The notes under the pieces: model-generated
What the model saw: only the letters and a program-made list of their open reading frames with translations
Databases searched by the model: none
Told to the model about the DNA's origin: nothing
Assembly: GCA_947258635.1 (NCBI GenBank)
Contig: CAMYJM010000225.1
Location: 1-5,142, forward strand
Length of the DNA stretch: 5,142 bases
Source of the DNA: an uncultured Acidimicrobiaceae bacterium
Lineage (GTDB): Bacteria > Actinomycetota > Acidimicrobiia > Spongiisociales > UBA5794
Reading direction: 5' to 3'
Shown here: positions 1 to 5,142 of the stretch, in pieces
Layout: every line of letters begins with the position of its first letter
Numbering within the stretch: the stretch's first letter is position 1
Position numbers and translations under genes: made by a program

Positions 1-1
1 C

Positions 2-1663
2 ATGGACATGCGCACCACCAAACAAGCATCGAAGGCCTACGCCTCGTGGACGGAGACCGGACGCACCTGGACCGTCAAGGGCAGCGGATGGAGCTACAAG
101 CGGCCCACCGGTGACGGCGGGGCCCCTCCGCCAACTACCAAGGCGCCGCCCACCACTACCAAAGCGCCGACCACCACTACCAAGGCACCGCCGACCACCA
201 CCAAGGCACCGCACACCACCACCAAGGCACCGCCGACCACCACGAAGGCGCCGCCGACCACGACTACCAAGCCGCCGACAACTACGACGCCGCCAAACAC
301 CAGGTTCGACGTCACGATTAGGCCCGGCGACGACATCGCCGCCATCGTGGCTTCGAAGCCGGCGGGCACGAGTTTCTTCATCAAGGCGGGCAAGTACCGG
401 ATGCAGTCGATCCGCGCCAAAGACGGCATGAAGTTCGTCGGTGAAAAGGGAGCCGTTCTCTCCGGCGCCAAGAAGCTCACCAAGTTCTCGCGCTCCGGCG
501 GGCTATGGGTGGCCAGCGGGCAATCCCAGGGCTCCAGCAACCGCTTCCAGGGCAGTGAGTGGGGCCACTGCTACGACGGCGACGGGATGTGCGTCTTTCC
601 GGAACAGCTCTTCGTAGGCAACAAGCTGCTCCGGCAGGTCAAGTCGAAGTCCCAGGTGAGCGCAGGCAAATGGTACTTCGACTATGCCAATGACAAGATC
701 TGGTTTGCCAATGACCCGACGGGCAAGACCGTCGAGACGTCCGTCAAGGCCAGCGCCATCTGGGGCAACGCCGACAACGTCCATATCGAGGGCCTGACGA
801 TGGAGCGCTATGCCTCCCCCGGCCGCCAGGGTGTCGTCAATCCCCGCATCGGCCGCATCGGCTCTTCGGGCAAGAACTGGACTGTCAAGAACAACGTGAT
901 TCGCCACAGCCACTCCTACGGCATCAAAGCCGAAAGCGGTTTCGACATCATCGGCAACAACATCCACCACATGGGTCAAATGGGGATCGGCGGCGGCTCC
1001 ATCAGCAACATAATGATCCGCAACAACGAACTGGCGCACAACTGCATCGAGGGATACAAGTGCTTCGGTTTCGCCGGAGGTGCCTTGAAGCTCGATGACG
1101 TGGCCAACGTCACGATGCGGGCCAACTACGTGCACGACAACCCGGGCCACGGCCTCCACGTCGATCGCTGGTCGACCAATGTCGTCTACGAGGACAACGT
1201 CGTCGTCGACAACCTCGGCCACGGTATCCACCACGAGGTGTCCGGCAAGGCGATCATCCGCAACAACCTGGTCGAGCGCAACGGATTCCGCGACGGGGGG
1301 CACTGGGGCATCATGGTGCTCTCCTCCAGCGATGTTGAGGTATACGGCAACACCCTGCGGGGCAACCGGAACGGAATCCTCGGACGACAGGACGGGCGCA
1401 CGAGCTGGGGCAAGCTGAGGAACCTGTGGGTTCATGACAACAACATCATCCTCAACGGGTCGGCCCGGACGGGCCTGGCGATATCGGGGATCAGCGACAC
1501 CAGCTACCTGACGTCCAAGAACAACAAGTTCAACAACAACAAGTACACGTTCGATTACGCCAGCTCGAGCTTCCAGCCCTTCAAGTGGGGCAAAGGCAGC
1601 ATCAGCGTGTCGACCTGGAAGAGCAAAGGGATGGGTAGCAGGTCGAGCTACACCTGGAGGTAG
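2..1663 (+). CDS. Secreted-type right-handed parallel beta-helix protein with Thr/Pro/Lys repeat linker (5' partial)
   Basis: There are 553 residues from the first ATG to a TAG stop. Residues 1-40 have no signal peptide and the frame is open to base 1, so I read this as the continuation of a longer exported protein. Residues 41-98 are a low-complexity Thr/Pro/Lys linker. Residues 101-160 (FDVTIRPGDDI, AGTSFFIKAGKYRM, GMKFVGEKGAVLSGA) match the usual opening of pectate-lyase-like beta-helices. Residues 250-500 carry successive coils of roughly 20-25 residues with Asn-rich turns (VKNNVIRHS, IIGNNIHHM, IRNNELAHN, MRANYVHDN, YEDNVVVDN, IRNNLVERN, VYGNTLRGN, VHDNNIILN). Two close cysteine pairs, Cys190/Cys197 and Cys348/Cys354, could form disulfides outside the cell. 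Such folds include polysaccharide lyases, hydrolases, epimerases and sugar-binding proteins. I cannot pick a catalytic site, so activity is unassigned. The next gene is a glycosyltransferase on the same strand, which supports a polysaccharide role. The fold is fairly sure; substrate and export are inferred. Confidence 0.85.
   Translation: MDMRTTKQASKAYASWTETGRTWTVKGSGWSYKRPTGDGGAPPPTTKAPPTTTKAPTTTTKAPPTTTKAPHTTTKAPPTTTKAPPTTTTKPPTTTTPPNTRFDVTIRPGDDIAAIVASKPAGTSFFIKAGKYRMQSIRAKDGMKFVGEKGAVLSGAKKLTKFSRSGGLWVASGQSQGSSNRFQGSEWGHCYDGDGMCVFPEQLFVGNKLLRQVKSKSQVSAGKWYFDYANDKIWFANDPTGKTVETSVKASAIWGNADNVHIEGLTMERYASPGRQGVVNPRIGRIGSSGKNWTVKNNVIRHSHSYGIKAESGFDIIGNNIHHMGQMGIGGGSISNIMIRNNELAHNCIEGYKCFGFAGGALKLDDVANVTMRANYVHDNPGHGLHVDRWSTNVVYEDNVVVDNLGHGIHHEVSGKAIIRNNLVERNGFRDGGHWGIMVLSSSDVEVYGNTLRGNRNGILGRQDGRTSWGKLRNLWVHDNNIILNGSARTGLAISGISDTSYLTSKNNKFNNNKYTFDYASSSFQPFKWGKGSISVSTWKSKGMGSRSSYTWR
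122..298 (+). repeat. In-frame 21-bp tandem repeat encoding a PTTTKAP linker
   Basis: The core, about bases 131-253, encodes a shortened first unit and then five seven-residue units: PTTKAP, PTTTKAP, TTTTKAP, PTTTKAP, HTTTKAP, PTTTKAP. It decays into PTTTTKPPTTTTPP up to about base 298. The period is 21 bases, so unit gain or loss keeps the frame. The units vary at synonymous positions (acc/act/acg, gcg/gca, aag/aaa), so they are not freshly copied. One unit starting at base 212 has His in place of the leading Pro. Thr/Pro-rich linkers of this kind usually separate a cell-envelope part from an exposed domain and may be O-glycosylated; neither can be shown here. Confidence 0.9.
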
Positions 1664-1668
1664 CTCGA
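1643..1668 (+). other. Stem-loop across the stop codon of the beta-helix gene
   Basis: The arms TCGAGCTAC (1643-1651) and GTAGCTCGA (1660-1668) are perfectly complementary over 9 bp around an 8-base loop. The TAG stop at 1661-1663 lies in the right arm. No T-run follows. It may act with the larger palindrome just downstream in ending or protecting the transcript, or it may be chance in coding sequence. Confidence 0.4.
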
Positions 1669-1683
1669 ACGGATCTTCGATGC

Positions 1684-1713
1684 AGGGGGTGAGCGGCCGG
1701 CCGCTCACCCCCT
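1684..1713. terminator. Perfect 30-bp palindrome, possible U-less terminator
   Basis: The left arm AGGGGGTGAGCGGCC (1684-1698) is followed directly by its exact reverse complement (1699-1713). As RNA it would fold into a very stable GC hairpin with a small GGCC-type loop. It begins 21 bases after the stop of the beta-helix gene. The following bases (CATTGCG) have no T-run, so it is not a canonical intrinsic terminator. Hairpins without a U tract have been proposed as terminators in high-GC actinobacteria. Because it is symmetric, it could serve either strand or be a protein-binding site. Confidence 0.5.
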
Positions 1714-1767
1714 CATTGCGTAGCACGCCCGGGCGCCGCGGCCGCGTGGATCGGCCGGAAGAACCCG

Positions 1768-1773
1768 TACACT
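1768..1773 (+). promoter_or_regulatory. Candidate -10 box of a leaderless promoter
   Basis: TACACT matches the TANNNT -10 pattern. It ends seven bases before the GTG start at 1781, so transcription would begin at or next to the start codon. No Shine-Dalgarno-like sequence lies in the preceding bases (CCGCGCC), which agrees with a leaderless message. The -35 region near 1745-1751 has no good match to TTGACA. Leaderless genes with this spacing are common in actinobacteria. Confidence 0.5.
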
Positions 1774-1780
1774 CCGCGCC

Positions 1781-2929
1781 GTGAAGGTCCTCCAGATTCA
1801 CACCGAGTACCGCGAGGCCGGCGGCGAGGACGCCGTGGTCGCCGCCGAGGCCGACTTGCTACGGGCCGCCGGGCACGAGGTGGTCCAATGGACGAACCGC
1901 AATCCACAAGGCGGACTGGCGGCAGTTGGCGCCCTGCTCCAGTCGCCTTCCAACCGGGACGCCGCCAGGGCGGTCGGCGCCGCGGCCCGGCAGGCCGATC
2001 CCGACGTCGTGCACGTTCACAACACCTGGTATGCCACTTCCCCGTCGATCTTCAAGGCGCTCCAAGAGGCCGTCTCCGGGCCCGTAGTGATGACGCTGCA
2101 CAACTACCGGCTCGTCTGTGCCAACGGCCTCCTGTTGCGCGACGGGGCTCCGTGTGAGCTGTGCGTCGGCGCCGCGCCGTGGAATGCCGTCCGCTACGCG
2201 TGCTACCGCGACTCGCGGGCCCAGTCGGCGGCCGCCGCAATGACCATCGCCGTCAACCGGCGCAGGGGAAGCTGGGCCGACGGTGTCGATCGGTTCCTCG
2301 CCCTCACGGAATTCGCGAGAGGCAGGTTCATCGCAGGAGGGCTGCCGCCGGACAAGGTGGCCGTGAAACCCAACTTCGTCCCGGATCCCGGATCGCGGCC
2401 CCGACCCCCGGCGGAATCGCATCAGGCGCTGTTCGTCGGCCGGATCACAGCCGAGAAAGGCCTCGGAACGCTCGTCGAGGCGTGGCTCAGGGCCGCCCCG
2501 CCGGGGCTCGAGCTGGTCGTTGCCGGTGACGGCCCGCTATTCGCCGAGCTGCAGGCCCGCGAATTGCCCGGTGTCACGATGCTCGGCCGTGTCGATCGAG
2601 CGCGGGTGCAAGACCTCATGCTTCGATCGCGGGCACTGCTGTTCCCGTCGGAGTGGTACGAGGGGATGCCGATGACGCTGCTCGAGGCGTTCTCTTCGGG
2701 CTTGCCGGTGATGGGCTCCGATCTGGGGTCGATGGCCGAGATGCTGGCGCCTTTCGGGAGCCGCTGGTTGGTGACTCCGGGCTCGGTGGACGAGTGGACC
2801 GAGAAACTGACGACTCTCACCGAGGACGCGGCTGTAGCGGCCGGTGGCGTCACCGGCCGCCGCCTGTGGGAGGACAGATACGGCCCGCACGACGCCATCG
2901 CCAACCTCGAGAGCGCCTACCGGGCGTGA
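1781..2929 (+). CDS. Family 4 glycosyltransferase (GT-B fold)
   Basis: This complete 382-residue protein has the usual length for the family and starts with GTG (MKVLQIHTEYREAGGEDAVV). It would transfer a sugar from an activated nucleotide donor to a growing glycan or lipid-linked acceptor at the cytoplasmic side of the membrane. N-terminal half: the glycine loop GGED at 14-17, HNTWY at 80-84 and LHNYR at 106-110. C-terminal half: FVGRITAEKG at 218-227, GDGPL at 249-253, and the donor-binding E-x7-E motif in EGMPMTLLE (Glu294, Glu302). Cys113, Cys125, Cys128 and Cys141 form a cluster in the insert after LHNYR. I recall this pattern in a subset of GT4 proteins, where it may bind metal. There is no signal peptide or membrane segment. 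The start is supported by the beta-strand MKVLQIH at the N-terminus and the TACACT box. Its 3' end overlaps the opposing polymerase gene. Donor and acceptor cannot be told from sequence. Confidence 0.93.
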   Translation: MKVLQIHTEYREAGGEDAVVAAEADLLRAAGHEVVQWTNRNPQGGLAAVGALLQSPSNRDAARAVGAAARQADPDVVHVHNTWYATSPSIFKALQEAVSGPVVMTLHNYRLVCANGLLLRDGAPCELCVGAAPWNAVRYACYRDSRAQSAAAAMTIAVNRRRGSWADGVDRFLALTEFARGRFIAGGLPPDKVAVKPNFVPDPGSRPRPPAESHQALFVGRITAEKGLGTLVEAWLRAAPPGLELVVAGDGPLFAELQARELPGVTMLGRVDRARVQDLMLRSRALLFPSEWYEGMPMTLLEAFSSGLPVMGSDLGSMAEMLAPFGSRWLVTPGSVDEWTEKLTTLTEDAAVAAGGVTGRRLWEDRYGPHDAIANLESAYRA

Positions 2930-4275
2930 CTCATCCGACCGAGACGTTTGCTCCGAGCCGGCGGCGGCTTGACGCCCATGGCATCAGCCAGCCCGACGAG
3001 CAGTGCAAAGAGCAGCAAGTTGGGGTTGAACCACGCCCCGAAGCCGAGGCCGAAGAGGTTCTGCATCACGAGCGGTACCACGAGGATGGCGTAGGGAACA
3101 TCGATCCGACGAACGAGATGACGAACGCTCCACCCGACGGTGCGGGCCACCGTGTAGATGAAGGGAATGAAGCCGATGATTCCCACGCCGAGCAGGGCCT
3201 CGAGGAACCCGTTGTGGATGTGAGTCAGGTAGTCCTTGCCGATGGCCCGCAGCGCAACGAACCGCGACCCGGCTCCGAACCCGTAGCCGGTGAGTGGCTG
3301 CCTCCACAATGCATCCCAGCCCGCCTCCCAGAGCACGGTGCGGCCGGTGAGAGTCGACAATGAGCCCGCCACCTGGTCGCGCGAGACGATGCCCCACAGA
3401 AAGTCCCAGTTCAAGAAGGTGAGGGCCGCCGCCGCCGGAGCCACAAACAGCAGGAAGAGCTCACGGCGAAAGACGAGGAGTACGACGGCCAAGCCGACAA
3501 TCCATATCATCACGCCCTGTCGTCCGGAGCTGAGAACCGTGGCGAGCGATCCGATGAGAAAGAGGCCCACCCAGTGGGACCGGGGGCGACCGGCGGGCGT
3601 CTCGAAGAGGTGGGCCGCCGAATACGCGGCAAGCATCGCCCCTACGGCTGAGAATCCGTTGGGCCCGCCAAACGGCGCCACCATGGTCCCCCGGAAGAAG
3701 AACCCCCGCCGGGAGAGCTCCTCCGAGAAAACGCTCGGCACGAGAAGGAACCCGGCAATCGCCACGATTATCAGCGACGCCTCGAGGAAGAGCACGAACT
3801 TCAGGGTGTTCTTCAGGGCGGCGACGGCATCCGGCCCCGTCACCAGAACCCACACCAGCCCGAATGCGACGGCTATCTCCAATACCTTGCCGGCCGTGTT
3901 CAGCGGTGAGGCAGACCACAGAACCGAAAGGGCGGCGACAACGAAGTAGAACCCGAGACCGAGCATCCCCCATCGTTTCCCCCGGATCACGTAGGCCAGG
4001 CGGGCCTGCGGTACGAACATCGGTACCAGCAGCGCCAGGGCAGCCAGCGCAAAAGCTCCCCGGGTGATCGTCTCGATGACGAACGGGTTCGCCAGGGAGT
4101 CCTCGGCGCCGACACGCACGGCGCGGGCATGGTGGGCAAGCAGCAGCAGCATCAGGACGGTGTGCTCCCGCCCGAGGCCATGGCTGAGCCGGCGGATGGG
4201 ACGACCCCACGGGCCCGATCGGGTGGCCAGGATGGCGACGACCCATATGGCCCCCGTGCTCAACAGCCCGATCAC
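2917..4275 (-). CDS. O-antigen ligase/polymerase family (Wzy_C) membrane protein
   Basis: This protein has 452 residues, begins at a GTG (complement of 4273-4275) and ends at a TAG (complement of 2917-2919). About 11-12 hydrophobic segments are visible, for example near residues 2-18, 72-90, 103-122, 130-147, 158-178, 203-222, 234-249, 255-290, 359-382, 394-412 and 417-432. The Wzy_C signature is clear: SSGRQG (249-254), TLTGR (308-312) with W316, PLTGYGFGAGSR (327-338) and THIHNGFLEALLGVGIIG (351-368). In WaaL ligases, arginine and histidine residues in the periplasmic loops are important; Arg312 and His354 are likely equivalents. The family polymerises or transfers undecaprenyl-linked glycans outside the membrane. 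Ligase, polymerase and related enzymes cannot be separated by sequence alone, so I give no symbol. The GTG is the first usable start after the upstream stop and leads straight into a membrane segment; the ribosome site is weak (GGATGG). It probably shares a transcript with the propeller gene 42 bases upstream. Confidence 0.9.
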   Translation of the reverse strand: MIGLLSTGAIWVVAILATRSGPWGRPIRRLSHGLGREHTVLMLLLLAHHARAVRVGAEDSLANPFVIETITRGAFALAALALLVPMFVPQARLAYVIRGKRWGMLGLGFYFVVAALSVLWSASPLNTAGKVLEIAVAFGLVWVLVTGPDAVAALKNTLKFVLFLEASLIIVAIAGFLLVPSVFSEELSRRGFFFRGTMVAPFGGPNGFSAVGAMLAAYSAAHLFETPAGRPRSHWVGLFLIGSLATVLSSGRQGVMIWIVGLAVVLLVFRRELFLLFVAPAAAALTFLNWDFLWGIVSRDQVAGSLSTLTGRTVLWEAGWDALWRQPLTGYGFGAGSRFVALRAIGKDYLTHIHNGFLEALLGVGIIGFIPFIYTVARTVGWSVRHLVRRIDVPYAILVVPLVMQNLFGLGFGAWFNPNLLLFALLVGLADAMGVKPPPARSKRLGRMSHAR

Positions 4276-4317
4276 GGTGCCATCCGGAGGCAGCCGGCAT
4301 CGTTGAGCCGACGAGGC

Positions 4318-5142
4318 CTAGACACGGAAGATGCTGAAAACGGCATTCAGGTTGTGATCCTCCAGCTCGATTCGCTGCTCGAGCGTACGCTTTTGCAGAT
4401 CGTATCGCGCGATGTGAGTTGGCAGGCTCTTGCGGAACCCGCCCTTGACCCAGGCGACGTTTTCCCGAGTCGTGGTGGCCCGCAGCCGGGAGAACCCGAC
4501 CCAGACTCCATCTGCGCCCGGCGCGATGCCGCGACACCACCCAAGCACTGGATTGCCCCGGCCGACTTTGTTGAGATCGATGTGATCGACCACTTGCAGG
4601 GTCGTCTTGTCGGCCACGGCGATCGTCCCGTTGACGGCCGTGAAGTAGATGTGATCACCGTGCACTACCCCGTCATGAACTCTCTCGACCCCGATGTCGA
4701 TGCGTCGTCGCGGATCGGCGACCGCAACCGCATCCTTCTGCTTGAAGCGGGTCAACCAGACTTCATCATCGATGAGGAACACATGGTTCGGATGCGACTC
4801 ATAGGGCTTCGTCGAGCCCACCCGGCGGTAGTCGACCGACCTGTCGAAGCGTTCCCAAGGATCTCCCCCAAGCGCGTTCCACTCCCCAACGACGGTGCCG
4901 TCGTATTCGATCTCGACCAGCTGATCGAGGCCGGTATTGACGACGAGCAGAGTGCCGTTGGCGGTGGGTCGCACGTGATGAACATCGTTGAATCGGGGCA
5001 GCGAGATGTAGTGGCGAACGACGAGATCGGGATAGCTGTAGACGATGACCTCAGTCTGGGTCGTCAAGTACATAGACCCGTCGAGCAGCGTCCCCTGCTT
5101 GAAGAGAATCGCCGGCTCGTCCGCGGCCACCACGTCGGGAGG
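4318..5142 (-). CDS. Beta-propeller-like protein of unknown function (5' partial)
   Basis: The gene ends at a TAG (complement of 4318-4320). The frame stays open to the right edge: the codons before the first GTG (complement of 5131-5133) read Pro-Pro-Asp, so the start is probably outside. The 271 residues from that GTG show repeating beta-rich units of about 45-60 residues: TQTEVIVYSYPDLVVRHYISL, then LLVVNTGLDQLVEIEYDGTVVGEW, then HVFLIDDEVWLTRFKQKDAVAV, then HIYFTAVNGTIAVADKTTLQ, then GVWVGFSRLRA with HIARYDLQKRTLEQRIEL. This pattern fits a five- or six-bladed propeller. Histidines recur in the loops entering blades: VHHV (51-54), HPNHV (114-118), VHDGVVHGDH (152-161). The end, NLNAVFSIFRV, looks like a closing strand. 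I see no catalytic signature I can name. Linkage to the polymerase gene suggests a role in the same polysaccharide pathway. The fold is likely; the function is unknown. Confidence 0.75.
   Translation of the reverse strand, partial: PPDVVAADEPAILFKQGTLLDGSMYLTTQTEVIVYSYPDLVVRHYISLPRFNDVHHVRPTANGTLLVVNTGLDQLVEIEYDGTVVGEWNALGGDPWERFDRSVDYRRVGSTKPYESHPNHVFLIDDEVWLTRFKQKDAVAVADPRRRIDIGVERVHDGVVHGDHIYFTAVNGTIAVADKTTLQVVDHIDLNKVGRGNPVLGWCRGIAPGADGVWVGFSRLRATTTRENVAWVKGGFRKSLPTHIARYDLQKRTLEQRIELEDHNLNAVFSIFRV

Larger units (their letters stand above)
1664..1780. other. Intergenic region between beta-helix and glycosyltransferase genes
   Basis: These 117 bases hold the 30-bp palindrome, two adjacent 10-bp palindromes (CGCCCGGGCG at 1726-1735 and CGCGGCCGCG at 1737-1746) and a TACACT box. 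I see no small gene or RNA gene. The palindrome plus a separate promoter candidate suggest that the two same-strand genes are separate transcription units. Confidence 0.6.

Noticed and set aside
122..298. Possible CRISPR array
   Set aside because: The repeats are directly adjacent with a 21-base period and no spacers, and they encode a regular protein linker.
94..540. Minus-strand frame rich in VVVGGALVV
   Set aside because: This is the antisense reading of the Thr/Pro/Lys tandem repeat and not a membrane protein.
503..1801. Long minus-strand open frame of 432 codons opposite the beta-helix gene
   Set aside because: Its product is Val/Asp-rich low-complexity sequence, as expected from reading Asn- and His-rich beta-helix codons backwards. 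It also crosses the intergenic palindrome and the start of the glycosyltransferase. The sense frame has clear family motifs.
2653..3363. Plus-strand frame of 236 codons across the convergent junction
   Set aside because: Its charged, low-complexity product shows no family motif and it shadows the end of the glycosyltransferase and the polymerase gene.
3461..4540. Minus-strand frame of 359 codons across the polymerase and propeller genes
   Set aside because: It is Arg/Gly/Pro-rich with no hydrophobic or domain pattern, and it overlaps two genes with clear structure in another frame.
1..5142. tRNA, rRNA, insertion sequence, attachment site or phage gene
   Set aside because: I saw no transposase or integrase motifs, no terminal inverted repeats with target duplications and no tRNA-like clover-leaf sequence. 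All long stretches are explained by the four genes.

Overview
This is a GC-rich, protein-dense piece of bacterial chromosome with four genes. It looks like part of a locus for making or processing a cell-surface or extracellular polysaccharide. Three features suggest a high-GC actinobacterium: the GC-rich third codon positions, the long Thr/Pro/Lys linker in a secreted-type protein, and a GTG start preceded at leaderless spacing by a TANNNT box. A lineage near Acidimicrobiia would fit the T/P-rich linker style, but this is inference; the window has no rRNA or other phylogenetic marker.

Layout, left to right. Bases 2-1663 (+) hold most of a parallel beta-helix protein, with a short N-terminal remnant, a Thr/Pro/Lys linker of seven-residue repeats and a right-handed beta-helix. 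The reading frame is open to the left edge, so the true N-terminus is probably outside. Bases 1664-1780 form a 117-base intergenic region with a perfect 30-bp palindrome (possible terminator), two short GC palindromes and a TACACT box seven bases before the next start. Bases 1781-2929 (+) encode a complete family 4 (GT-B fold) glycosyltransferase. Bases 2917-4275 (-) encode a complete multi-pass membrane protein of the O-antigen ligase/polymerase (Wzy_C) superfamily, which overlaps the glycosyltransferase tail to tail by 13 bases. Bases 4318-5142 (-) encode a beta-propeller-like protein of unknown function that runs off the right edge. It lies 42 bases upstream of the polymerase gene on the same strand, so the two are probably co-transcribed.

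How the genes may work together (inference). The glycosyltransferase would add a sugar to a lipid-linked precursor on the cytoplasmic side. The membrane protein would polymerise or ligate exported repeat units. The beta-helix protein, if exported as its linker suggests, could bind, cleave or epimerise the product outside the cell. The propeller protein has no assignable role. The two strands form a convergent pair with no room for a terminator between them.

Nothing here is clearly a new biological system. The points most worth a second look are the locus combination with its unassigned propeller protein, the 21-bp minisatellite in the beta-helix gene, the 30-bp palindrome, and the leaderless promoter candidate.
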